From a virus: a stretch of 41,302 nt of DNA. Shown here piece by piece: positions 14,283 through 20,559 of the stretch. The position numbers and the translations under genes are program-made. The notes below the pieces were generated by a model that was not told the origin of the DNA, did not search any database, and was given only the letters and a program-made list of their open reading frames with translations. The DNA is taken from positions 1 through 41,302 of IMG/VR virus record IMGVR_UViG_3300044681_000464. One strand, 5' to 3'. Position 1 is the first letter of the stretch; each line of letters opens with the position of its first letter.

Positions 14283-14698
14283 TCCTGCACCTCCTTCCAG
14301 CACGGCAACCATGTCCTGCCGCTATCGTCAGTGCGTTCCCACTCTTCCATCAGTGCGTTCCACGCTACAAAGCCCCCACCCAAATAAACCCCGTTATATG
14401 CCACTGGACCATGAGGGTAGCGGCACCCATTTGCATTCGGAACAGTTCTAAACTCAGTCGAATGCAGCACGTCTTCAGGCCCAAGTGGAACGCGCTTTGG
14501 TTCTGGTGGAGGCGGGTTGTGGCGGAGCGTAACCTGCCCGCTAGGGTCTCCAGACACAAGCCAGCCCAGAACATGCGATTCGTTGAGTGGGTTGGTGTAT
14601 GCGCTGACGGCTCCATTGAGCCGTCTAACCCGCTGCACCTCCCGCCACCTTCCTTCGCTCATCAGGGCGCAGGCTTGTCGTAAGGTTAATTCCTTCAT
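14279..14698 (-). CDS. Hypothetical early protein
   Basis: This 139-residue product starts at ATG 14698, with GAGGAGG upstream and an ATGA overlap. The N-terminal 40 residues are a compact helical stretch ('LTLRQACALMSEGRWREVQR'). The middle is Pro-rich, and the C-terminus has many Trp and Gly residues ('YNGVYLGGGFVAWNAL', 'GRTWLPCWKEV'). No catalytic motif is clear and no family is recognised. It is part of the tightly packed early operon. Confidence 0.68.
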   Translation of the reverse strand: MKELTLRQACALMSEGRWREVQRVRRLNGAVSAYTNPLNESHVLGWLVSGDPSGQVTLRHNPPPPEPKRVPLGPEDVLHSTEFRTVPNANGCRYPHGPVAYNGVYLGGGFVAWNALMEEWERTDDSGRTWLPCWKEVQE

Positions 14699-14985
14699 CG
14701 CACCTCCTCCTCCACTCTCTCCACACACCGCAGGTAGCCCACCGCGTCAACGAGGTTGTCGCGTTTCGGCATGTTGCCGTCCCGCATGGTTTTCAGCAGC
14801 ACCATCAACCATCCGAGGTCACGCGGAGTGATCTCCTCACCCTCCCTCAATTTCCGGCAGGCCCGCAGATATGCGGTCATCGCCAGTGCCGTGTTCGCGA
14901 AATTGTCACGGGGGTGACCGTAGTGTTTGTTCCTGTCCTCGGAGGTGATCCGCATCGCCTCCTCCAAAATTGATTCATTCTCCAT
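14695..14985 (-). CDS. DUF6378-like early phage protein
   Basis: The 96-residue product begins 'MENESILEEAMRITSEDRNK' and continues 'HYGHPRDNFANTALAMTAYL', then 'ITPRDLGWLMVLLKTMRDGN' and 'RDNLVDAVGYLRCVERV'. This all-helical order (E..iT..dR...YG.p..nf, then l.p.Dva.lmvllK, then rDnlvDiaGYa) is the pattern of the DUF6378 family found widely in phages. The chemistry is not established to my knowledge, and the helical pattern is reminiscent of MazG-like proteins. Start at 14985 chosen for AAAGG upstream. Confidence 0.75.
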   Translation of the reverse strand: MENESILEEAMRITSEDRNKHYGHPRDNFANTALAMTAYLRACRKLREGEEITPRDLGWLMVLLKTMRDGNMPKRDNLVDAVGYLRCVERVEEEVR

Positions 14986-15169
14986 CGCCATCCTTTCTCG
15001 CGCAGCCATGAGGCCCGCAGCATTCACACTCGTCGTAGTGGAGTTCGCACTGGTGACACCACGCCTCTCCACACTCCACACACAGGGCTAGGTCCGAGGC
15101 GAATACAACGACCCGCCCGCACCACTCGCACTGCCCTTCCTCAGTCTGATCTGACTGCTCGCCGCACAT
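14975..15169 (-). CDS. Cys-rich double zinc-knuckle protein
   Basis: This 64-residue product from ATG 15169 is very rich in cysteine: 'CEWC', 'CVECGEAWCHQC', 'CECCGPHGC'. The spacing suggests two zinc sites, in a treble-clef, RING-like or double zinc-ribbon arrangement. It overlaps both neighbours (29 nt upstream, 11 nt downstream). The ribosome site is weak. Such small zinc proteins in early phage operons often bind nucleic acid or host proteins, but nothing in the sequence shows the partner. Confidence 0.6.
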   Translation of the reverse strand: MCGEQSDQTEEGQCEWCGRVVVFASDLALCVECGEAWCHQCELHYDECECCGPHGCARKDGDGE

Positions 15170-15341
15170 TGCTTGAACCGCACTGCTGGCATCCCCCCTC
15201 GAAGTCGTAATAGAATGGATACGTCCACTCACCGCAGCAGAGGCACTCCCATTCTCCATGGTAGCATCCGCATCCGCCGAACACCGGTAGCCCACATGAG
15301 CAGCACGTAAACTCTCCATCCTGGTTCCTTTCCGCACTCAA
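15141..15341 (-). CDS. Cys-rich zinc-ribbon protein
   Basis: The product has 66 residues with about ten cysteines: 'CCSC', 'GGCGC', 'CLCC' and 'CQQC' in two groups around an aromatic stretch ('GEWTYPFYYDFEG'). It is probably a small zinc-binding fold. ATG 15341 overlaps the stop of the preceding gene (ATGA). It is adjacent to another Cys-rich gene, and the two may form a pair. No family is named with confidence. Confidence 0.66.
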   Translation of the reverse strand: MSAERNQDGEFTCCSCGLPVFGGCGCYHGEWECLCCGEWTYPFYYDFEGGCQQCGSSNVRRAVRSD

Positions 15342-15541
15342 CCCTGGACCTCAAACTTCGCGAGGAACTCATCCTGCGACCTGACCGCGTGCAACTGGTC
15401 GTCCTTGTCCAGGCGTTCGTAGAGCACCCCCAGCCACTTCCCAAGGCTGTAGGATCGCATCTCCACAAACATCACCGGCCTCACCCGCATGTGCGTATGC
15501 ACGCGGTGCCTATAGATCCGGTCCAATAAAACGGTCTGCAT
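15338..15541 (-). CDS. Hypothetical basic early protein
   Basis: This 67-residue product starts at ATG 15541 with GAGGAG upstream. It is rich in Arg, His and Tyr ('LLDRIYRHRVHTHMRVRPVM') followed by 'LGKWLGVLYERLDKDDQLHA'. It could bind nucleic acid, but no motif proves it. It overlaps the upstream gene by 32 nt and the downstream gene by 4 nt. Unknown function. Confidence 0.62.
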   Translation of the reverse strand: MQTVLLDRIYRHRVHTHMRVRPVMFVEMRSYSLGKWLGVLYERLDKDDQLHAVRSQDEFLAKFEVQG

Positions 15542-15710
15542 ACTTGTGACTCCTCTCTCGGTAGACTAGGTCGGGGCTGAGGCTGTCGGGGTTGCCGGTC
15601 GTATGCACCGTGCTCAACACCCATACCTCCTGCTGGTGATCCCAGTATTCCAACTCCCTGCCCTGTTCAAACAGTCGCCGCGCCTCCTCAGCGTTGTAGA
15701 CCTCATGCAC
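15510..15710 (-). CDS. Hypothetical early protein with GTG start
   Basis: The start is set at GTG 15710, which has GGAGG 5 nt upstream; a TTG four codons earlier would sit inside that ribosome site. The 66-residue product begins 'VHEVYNAEEARRLFEQGREL' and continues 'YWDHQQEVWVLSTVHTTGNP'. The first half is helical, the second a short beta segment. It overlaps the RuvC-like gene's end by 8 nt. No family is recognised. Confidence 0.62.
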   Translation of the reverse strand: MHEVYNAEEARRLFEQGRELEYWDHQQEVWVLSTVHTTGNPDSLSPDLVYRERSHKYADRFIGPDL

Positions 15711-16158
15711 GCTGACCTCCAATGGCGTGCTCCAAAATCAGGAGCGCATCCGCCGTTGCCAGCGTGACCCCCAGCGCGGGGTTGCGCCGCTGCGCCTCCG
15801 CCTTGAGCTTGTTTTTCCACTCGGTTTTCGACCGGCAGGATCGCGCAGTCCCCAGCCCCAATGGCTTTTGCCAATCGGCTGGCTTGACCCGTCGCACCGG
15901 CATCCCCATGCCCTGAGCCGCCCCCTCAATGAATCCGTAGTTTCGCGCCAGCACGAACATGCTCGACGAGGGGATATTGGCTCCGGTGTATTTCGGGATC
16001 TCCTCGATCCAGAGGGTGGAACGCGTCTCCGCGTTGATGGACCTGAGCAGGTCGGTCATGTCCCCGTCCGTTGCGGGCATTTTGACGGCGTTGATGATGC
16101 CATGGCGATCCATCCACGCCACTCCACCGGATGCGCCGGGATCAACTGCAACAACCAT
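15703..16158 (-). CDS. RuvC-like Holliday junction resolvase
   Basis: The product has 151 residues from ATG 16158, supported by GGGAGGG 6 nt upstream. The fold signature is clear: 'VVAVDPGASGGVAWMD' (first catalytic Asp at residue 6), 'LWIEEIPKY' (second acid), and the C-terminal 'TADALLILEHA' (third acid). 'PADWQKPLG' and 'SKTEWKNKLKAEAQ' are typical of the phage RuvC-like group. It would resolve recombination or replication junctions before packaging. It is in the same operon as RecT, the PD-(D/E)XK nuclease and the SSB-like gene, which gives a coherent recombination set. Confidence 0.88.
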   Translation of the reverse strand: MVVAVDPGASGGVAWMDRHGIINAVKMPATDGDMTDLLRSINAETRSTLWIEEIPKYTGANIPSSSMFVLARNYGFIEGAAQGMGMPVRRVKPADWQKPLGLGTARSCRSKTEWKNKLKAEAQRRNPALGVTLATADALLILEHAIGGQRA

Positions 16159-16237
16159 CGTCGTCCCTCCCAATGATTCCGCCAATGGCCAAAACGACCA
16201 TGGCTAAAGTGAGTAAAATGAATAATGCGATTTGCAT
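16142..16237 (-). CDS. Possible tiny single-pass membrane protein
   Basis: A 31-codon frame starting at ATG 16237 gives a product with one strongly hydrophobic stretch ('MQIALFILLTLAMVVLAIGG') and a short acidic/Cys tail. It fills most of the 129-nt gap between the SSB-like and RuvC-like genes and overlaps the latter by 17 nt. No ribosome site is visible, so the call is tentative. If real, it might be a small inner-membrane protein, for example for superinfection exclusion. Confidence 0.35.
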   Translation of the reverse strand: MQIALFILLTLAMVVLAIGGIIGRDDDGCCS

Positions 16238-16287
16238 GGTGTGAAGGGAGGGGGCGGGGGGTCGGACCCCGCCCCGCTCGCGCTGGG

Positions 16288-16764
16288 TTAAATGGTGTCG
16301 TCGTCGAGGGAGGGTTCTACGACTCGGGGAACGATGGGACGCTGCTCCAGTTCCTTGTCCGTGTAGACGTTGACAAACACGCCGCTGCCTTCCTTTTTCG
16401 GCGAGTGTTTGATCAGCACGTAGCCTCGCAACCCGAGGAATCCCTGCCTGGTCAAATCCACGTCCGCATGTTCAGGAGGGTGTGTTGGTCCCCAGTAATG
16501 AAAACACCGGCAAAACGACGCCCACCGCTTTTTGCAGTCGGGGTCGTTCGAGAGCACCAAATCGTGAAACACGTTCGATTTGGTGCCGTCGGAGTGCTCG
16601 ACCAACAGGCGGAGTTTCGCGAGCTTCTCGCCAACGTATTTGCGGTTCATTCCCACGCTCTGCTGCACCCCCTCAGTGACCGAAACGATTTGGGCTAAAT
16701 GGATGCCCTCGGGGCACTGAACGAACTGGCTTGGGCTTTCGCTTGTGTATGTTGATTTGAACAT
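16288..16764 (-). CDS. SSB-like / DUF669-type early protein
   Basis: The 158-residue product has a beta-rich core: 'CPEGIHLAQIVSVTEG', 'MNRKYVGEKLAKLRLLVEHS', 'LRGYVLIKHSPKKEGSGVFV'. The pattern of an early 'p.G.y.a.i' strand, a middle strand with 'l.f.v', and a late 'G..g.v.ik' strand is that of DUF669-like phage proteins found next to recombination genes. The C-terminus is acidic ('EPSLDDDTI'), as in single-strand DNA-binding proteins, which use such a tip to contact partners. It lies between the nuclease and RuvC genes. SSB function is an inference. Confidence 0.6.
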   Translation of the reverse strand: MFKSTYTSESPSQFVQCPEGIHLAQIVSVTEGVQQSVGMNRKYVGEKLAKLRLLVEHSDGTKSNVFHDLVLSNDPDCKKRWASFCRCFHYWGPTHPPEHADVDLTRQGFLGLRGYVLIKHSPKKEGSGVFVNVYTDKELEQRPIVPRVVEPSLDDDTI

Positions 16765-16766
16765 GA

Positions 16767-17783
16767 TTACTTTTCCTTCCTGATTTGTTTGTTTGGTTTT
16801 TCGAGGTACAACTGACCGAGTTTTTCGTTCATGGTTTTCCGCGCCTCAGACTCGCTGAGTTGGTATTCGCGTTTGACCACAGCCTGTAGTTTGCTGAGGG
16901 ACACCGAGCACGCGCTCAGGAATCCCCCAGCCGTGAGTCCGAGCGCCGAGCAGGCAGCGGGCAGGAGATCGGACGGCACCTCCCTGCGGGTTCCCGTGAC
17001 CAGCTTGTAGCCAGCAACGTCCAACCCGTTCTCCATCGCCTCCCGCACCTTCGCCTCCATGGCGTCGCACCACATCTTGATGGCTTTGATGGCGGCAATC
17101 GCCTTGCCCGCCGCAACGCCATCCAAATCCTCCTCCATCGCCGGAGGTGTCCATCCGTCCAAGTCGATGACCTTCGCCGCCTCGCTGGTCAGCCCGCGAA
17201 GGGCTGGGCAGGTCAGCTGGCGGGCGCACCAGTTGCAGTAGGTGCATGGGGTTGCCACACCGCCGTCCGCGACCGCGTCGAGTACCGGCTTGATCGCCGA
17301 CTCAGCCTCCTCACGGGTGACCCAAAAACTGACTACCCGCTGCTGGTCTATGTAGCAGACGTGACAGTGGACTGAGTCCCTGTTTGTGTGCTGCATGTAG
17401 CCGAGGGCGTAGGCTGCGAGCTGGAGACCATACTCCGAGGTTTTGCCGGACTTGATGTCCACCACATGCTCTCCACACGCATGATCGAGTGTCCCTGGGA
17501 ATGGTGGATGCCCCTCCACCGTCACCGTCACCGGCAACTCGCTGAAGCGTGGGTGGTCCTGCATCGGCAGGACCGTGCGGAGGTAGTCTATGCCGTATTG
17601 GGCAGACGCACGGTCATCCCGCGACAGCATATCCAGATCGCTCTCATCACCGTCCATCGCGTGCTGGATCGCACTGTGGAGGTCAGTGCCGCGCTCGGCT
17701 GCGTTGCCGGATTTGCGGTTGCTGCGCCATTGGGCGCACGCGCTGAGTTTTGGCAGTGAGCTGGGCCGGATCTCAGCGTCCAT
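16767..17783 (-). CDS. PD-(D/E)XK exonuclease with four-Cys (Cas4/AddB-like) site
   Basis: The product has 338 residues from ATG 17783, chosen for the strong ribosome site GGAGGGAGG. Nuclease motifs are ordered as expected: 'ERGTDLHSAI' (H36), 'GTLDHA' (D100), 'VVDIKSGK' (D109, K111) and 'QLAAYAL' (Q121, Y125). 'CTYCNWCARQLTC' (C180, C183, C186, C192), with an upstream Cys at 16, suggests an iron-sulfur cluster as in Cas4 and AddB. The C-terminal 100 residues are helical. It directly follows RecT (11-nt overlap), so it probably resects DNA ends to give single strands for RecT annealing. Confidence 0.85.
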   Translation of the reverse strand: MDAEIRPSSLPKLSACAQWRSNRKSGNAAERGTDLHSAIQHAMDGDESDLDMLSRDDRASAQYGIDYLRTVLPMQDHPRFSELPVTVTVEGHPPFPGTLDHACGEHVVDIKSGKTSEYGLQLAAYALGYMQHTNRDSVHCHVCYIDQQRVVSFWVTREEAESAIKPVLDAVADGGVATPCTYCNWCARQLTCPALRGLTSEAAKVIDLDGWTPPAMEEDLDGVAAGKAIAAIKAIKMWCDAMEAKVREAMENGLDVAGYKLVTGTRREVPSDLLPAACSALGLTAGGFLSACSVSLSKLQAVVKREYQLSESEARKTMNEKLGQLYLEKPNKQIRKEK

Positions 17784-18555
17784 CGCCGCCTCCCTCCATC
17801 TGCGCGATCTGGCTGGCGACCCATTTGGCGACTGCCGCACGCGTTTTCTCTGCGTTGTTGAGCACCCGCTCGCAGCGGGCGTCGGACAGGTCGGCAATGG
17901 TGCCATCCACGGGCACCCAGTTTTTGCCGCGCAGCCATGGGAGGAACTCGCTGACGATGTCGTCGAACTCCGAGGCGACCCTGTCCTGCACCGTCTCGCG
18001 CACTACCACCGGCTCCGCGGTCGGTGTCTGCTCTGGCAGCAGCGACTCCGGTGTCACCTCCATTTTCACGGTCTCCACCGGCACCACCTCGTCATCCCCG
18101 TCGGGCGCATCGCCGCACAGGATCTCCGGTGCCAGCATGAGCACGGCGTTTGAGATGCAACGTGCCCGCAGCATGTTCGCGATTTGGGTTTTCCACGCCC
18201 CCTTCCCGACCAGCCCCTGAGCCTGCGCCATTTCGGCGGTGAATGTGTAGGTCAGCTCGTTGCCGTCGGGGTCAACGAGGTGCAGGGTCGCCGCCTTCCC
18301 GTCCTCGCCGTCCGCCAGCCATTTGTGCCTGCCTCCCATTTTCCGAAAGTTGGCAAGGATGGCGTGCGCTCGCATCAAAGGCTTGCCCTGAAGGATGTGG
18401 AACGTCCTCATGAGCCAGTGGAGGGTTTTTCCCTCCTGCATCGCTATGACCGCGAGCAGCTCGCCCTGTTTCCTGTTGCTACAGCCAAATACCCCGCTAC
18501 CGGCAATGATTTCGCCGAGGGTGGTGATGGCTGTCTCAGTGTCTCGAAAGTTCAT
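17773..18555 (-). CDS. recT: RecT-family single-strand annealing protein
   Basis: The 260-residue product has the RecT core: 'LGEIIAGSGVFGCSNRKQGE', 'LLAVIAMQEGKTLHWLMRTF', 'ILQGKPLMRAHAILANFRKM', and a later 'MLRARCISNAVLMLAPEILC'. These match the RecT order of substrate-scanning helices, 'i.ING.p.l..da..al' and 'm...Ra...a.r...P....G'. It anneals complementary strands during phage recombination or replication. The C-terminal third (acidic, Pro/Glu-rich) is probably flexible. ATG 18555 is used, but TTG 18558 one codon earlier is also in reach of AGGA. It pairs with the adjacent exonuclease. Confidence 0.85.
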   Translation of the reverse strand: MNFRDTETAITTLGEIIAGSGVFGCSNRKQGELLAVIAMQEGKTLHWLMRTFHILQGKPLMRAHAILANFRKMGGRHKWLADGEDGKAATLHLVDPDGNELTYTFTAEMAQAQGLVGKGAWKTQIANMLRARCISNAVLMLAPEILCGDAPDGDDEVVPVETVKMEVTPESLLPEQTPTAEPVVVRETVQDRVASEFDDIVSEFLPWLRGKNWVPVDGTIADLSDARCERVLNNAEKTRAAVAKWVASQIAQMEGGGDGR

Positions 18556-18733
18556 CAATTTTGTTCCTGTTGTATCTCCATGTTCTCGGCCCGATCTGGT
18601 AGCACGGCAGTGATCCGTTCCCCGCTAGACGCCGCACCTGAGCCGGCGAGATGCGGAGGAGGTCAGCGACCTCACGGGTGGTGAGCCATTCGTCAGTTTC
18701 CCTCGATTTGTGCTCGGATGGTTTCGGTTCCAT
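18536..18733 (-). CDS. Excisionase-like HTH protein
   Basis: This 65-residue product contains 'WLTTREVADLLRISPAQVRR' (helix-turn-helix) followed by 'LPCYQIGPRTWRYNRNKIDE' (wing and last helix). This is the pattern of the MerR-like excisionase/HTH_17 family. It could be the recombination directionality factor for the integrase at 19446-20558, or an early regulator. It overlaps the RHH gene upstream by 41 nt, which is long, and RecT downstream by 20 nt. No clear ribosome site is seen, and the first 12 residues may not be part of the fold. Confidence 0.75.
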   Translation of the reverse strand: MEPKPSEHKSRETDEWLTTREVADLLRISPAQVRRLAGNGSLPCYQIGPRTWRYNRNKIDELSRH

Positions 18734-18881
18734 ATCGTTTGAGGTATTTCCATTTGATCGCGTTCACGATTGCCTTCGTGATGGTTTTATTCTCCAGCTC
18801 CACGTATCGCTGGAGCAGCTCATAGACGCCTGGGTGAGCATCAAAACTCACACAAACCAGTTTTCGTTTTCGCTCGGTCAT
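18693..18881 (-). CDS. RHH DNA-binding protein (Arc/MetJ-like), first early gene
   Basis: The product from ATG 18881 has 62 residues: 'KLVCVSFDAHPGVYELLQRY' (beta-strand then first helix) and 'NKTITKAIVNAIKWKYLKRY' (second helix). This is a ribbon-helix-helix layout, in which the paired strands 'KLVCVSFD' would read the operator. Longer starts at 18905 and 18932 are in frame, but none has a ribosome site. It is the first gene of the leftward early operon and is divergent from a second RHH gene. By analogy with phage P22 Arc and Mnt, both may act on the operators between them. Fold confidence is moderate. Confidence 0.65.
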   Translation of the reverse strand: MTERKRKLVCVSFDAHPGVYELLQRYVELENKTITKAIVNAIKWKYLKRYGTETIRAQIEGN

Positions 18882-18892
18882 GATGCGTGTCT

Positions 18893-18907
18893 GTATGACG
18901 GTCATAC
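18893..18907. promoter_or_regulatory. Operator-like palindrome GTATGAC-G-GTCATAC
   Basis: A perfect 7-bp inverted repeat around one central base. It lies in the 113-nt region between two divergent RHH genes, 12 nt upstream of the leftward one. Related half-sites follow at 18917-18924 (GCAATACA) and 18950-18957 (GTAATACA), in the same orientation as the right arm. These probably bind the RHH proteins. Confidence 0.6.
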
Positions 18908-18959
18908 GGCGTGAGTGCAATACATTTCTCATTAGTGGTAGGGGTTGTCGTAATACAAA

Positions 18960-18987
18960 TTGCCACTTGGGCCATATCTGGTATGGT
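18960..18987 (+). promoter_or_regulatory. Candidate promoter of the rightward RHH gene
   Basis: TTGCCA (18960-18965) and TATGGT (18982-18987) are spaced by 16 nt, with an extended -10 TG one base before the -10. The ATG at 18995 lies 7 nt after the -10, so the transcript would be leaderless or nearly so, which fits the absence of a ribosome site. GTAATACA (18950-18957) lies just upstream of the -35 box. Confidence 0.5.
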
Positions 18988-18994
18988 TTTTTGC

Positions 18995-19255
18995 ATGAAC
19001 AAAAAAAGTGAGAGTCGGAAGCTGGTGACGTTTCAGGTGCCCGCCCATTTGGTGGATCTGTTCGACGTCGCCGTCACCGCGACAGGGAAGTCCACAACCA
19101 CCATCATCACCGACTGTCTGGAGATTGCGATGCGGTCGGTGGTGGAGGGGTATTTGGAGGAGCAGGAGGCAGCGCGGAAACAATTTGTGGGCCTGCTGGA
19201 GGAGTCCGGCCTGCCGAAACTTGCCGGAAAACCACGCGTCAAAAAAACGTCATAA
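18995..19255 (+). CDS. RHH (CopG/Arc-like) repressor candidate
   Basis: This 86-residue product begins at ATG 18995: 'ESRKLVTFQVPAHLVDLFDV' (strand and first helix) and 'GKSTTTIITDCLEIAMRSVV' (second helix), then an acidic helix and a basic tail 'GKPRVKKTS'. The first half fits the ribbon-helix-helix fold. It is the only plus-strand gene apart from the integrase and is divergent from the early operon, the usual place of a lysogeny repressor. No lambda-type repressor exists in this window, so this is the best candidate. A terminator follows. The start has no Shine-Dalgarno sequence, fitting a leaderless mRNA. Confidence 0.72.
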   Translation: MNKKSESRKLVTFQVPAHLVDLFDVAVTATGKSTTTIITDCLEIAMRSVVEGYLEEQEAARKQFVGLLEESGLPKLAGKPRVKKTS

Positions 19256-19257
19256 CG

Positions 19258-19276
19258 CGGGGAAAACCCCGTTTTT
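19258..19276 (+). terminator. Rho-independent terminator after the RHH gene
   Basis: CGGGG (19258-19262) and CCCCG (19267-19271) form a 5-bp GC stem with an AAAA loop, followed by TTTTT. It begins 3 nt after the stop codon and isolates the RHH gene from the integrase. Confidence 0.8.
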
Positions 19277-19386
19277 ATTGGCTTTTTGAGGCACTAGGGT
19301 AGCTCAAACAGAGTTGTTCATGGCAGGATTGAATCCCAGCAAATCCGCAGTTTCCTCAGCGTTTTCACCTTTTTTGTATTGCAGTT

Positions 19387-19438
19387 GTCATACTATGTGA
19401 CACTTTGTGACCCCTAAAGCGTCATAATTACGTCACAA
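19387..19438. promoter_or_regulatory. Repeat-rich control region upstream of integrase
   Basis: GTCATAC occurs at 19387-19393, and the near copy GTCATAA at 19421-19427. TTGTGAC (19405-19411) and GTCACAA (19432-19438) are perfect inverted copies around a possible -10 CATAAT (19423-19428). The sites could be for the RHH repressor or arm-type sites for the integrase. The 190-nt region from 19256 contains no gene, and no attachment core could be identified by eye. Confidence 0.4.
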
Positions 19439-19445
19439 CAAACCG

Positions 19446-20558
19446 ATGAAAATCCGCACCATCACCGTCAAATCCCACACCTACTACCAGCTCGACCTCG
19501 GGATGCACCGAGGCAAGCGCATCCGGCGGAACTTCACCTCCGAGGCGGATGCCAAAGCCGCTCTCCGGCGCGAGGAAAAACGCCGGAGGAATCAGGGTGA
19601 CATGACCGCATCGCTGCCAGCCCGCGTCATGCTGGAGCTGGTGGAATGCCATGAGAGGGCACAGCGCCTCGGGATCACCCTCTCCGGCCTCCTAGATGCC
19701 CATGAGAGCGGTCGTATGGTGAGGGGGGCTGTGACGGGAGGGGTTACGATCAACGACGCCGTCAGGGAGACGATAGCGGCGAAGGAAAGCGAGGGACGCG
19801 CCCATCATTACCTCCGCAACTACCGTCCGGTCCTCGACCGGTTTGCGAGGGCGTTCGACGGTCGTCTGATCACCGAGGTCACCCACACCGAGATCGCCAA
19901 CTGGCTGTCGGTTGTCGGCGGGAAGGACGGCGGGCGAACCATTCGGGGCCGGATCAGCACCGTGTTCAGCACGGCGATGACGGAGGGCTGGATCGCCAAC
20001 AACCCAATCAGCCGCCTCCCTAAAATCAGGACCGTGAGCGAGGCCCCAACCATCCTCACCCCCATGCAATGGGCGCGGGTGCTGGTCTACACCCGAAAAC
20101 ATGAGATCCGGCACCTGCCGTGGGTCATCCTCGCCGGGATGGAGGGGGTCCGCCCGTTCGAGGCGGACCAGATCCAGGCGGAGGACATTGACTTGGAGCA
20201 CGGTCTGCTGACGATTAAAGGGGCCTACAGCAAGACGAGGAGGCACAGGGTGATTGAGTTGTCCCCCAGCACAGTGCGATGGCTCCAGTGGGCCTTTAAA
20301 AACGGCGGAGAGCTGGGTGCCTCATTCAGGTCACGGGGCAACTTCCTGCGCCGGTGCGCTCGCCGCGCCCTCCACCTCAAATCATGGCCTACCGACGTCC
20401 TTCGCCACACCGCAGCCAGCGTGATGTGCGCCATCTGGAAGGACGCACCCAAGGTTGCCCTGCACCTCGGCAACTCGGTGCCGGTCATCATGAGGCACTA
20501 CAACAATTCCATGCCTGCGCGAATAGCCGAGCGGTATTTTCACCACCTGCCCATGTAG
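19446..20558 (+). CDS. int: Tyrosine-recombinase integrase
   Basis: The 370-residue product has an N-terminal arm-type DNA-binding region (basic, residues 1-60), a core-binding SAM-like domain (about 100-190) and a catalytic domain. Catalytic residues appear as R236 ('GMEGVRPFEAD'), K263 ('YSKTRRHR'), R320 in 'DVLRHT', and Y352 in 'RHYNN'. Two usual histidines differ: Asp317 stands where 'H.LR' is normal, and Asn343 in 'LGNS' replaces the H of 'LGHS'. It would insert the phage into the host chromosome. It ends at a terminator, tail to tail with the late operon. No ribosome site is seen. Confidence 0.9.
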   Translation: MKIRTITVKSHTYYQLDLGMHRGKRIRRNFTSEADAKAALRREEKRRRNQGDMTASLPARVMLELVECHERAQRLGITLSGLLDAHESGRMVRGAVTGGVTINDAVRETIAAKESEGRAHHYLRNYRPVLDRFARAFDGRLITEVTHTEIANWLSVVGGKDGGRTIRGRISTVFSTAMTEGWIANNPISRLPKIRTVSEAPTILTPMQWARVLVYTRKHEIRHLPWVILAGMEGVRPFEADQIQAEDIDLEHGLLTIKGAYSKTRRHRVIELSPSTVRWLQWAFKNGGELGASFRSRGNFLRRCARRALHLKSWPTDVLRHTAASVMCAIWKDAPKVALHLGNSVPVIMRHYNNSMPARIAERYFHHLPM

Positions 20559-20559
20559 C

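Noticed and set aside
18911-18994. Longer start of the plus-strand RHH gene with a hydrophobic N-terminus
   Set aside because: The extra residues lie over the operators and promoter, and RHH proteins place the beta-strand near the N-terminus; ATG 18995 is preferred.
19320-19360. tRNA-like T-arm and possible attachment core upstream of integrase
   Set aside because: The short inverted GGATT/AATCC resembles a T-stem only weakly, has no TTC loop, and no acceptor or anticodon arms were found nearby.
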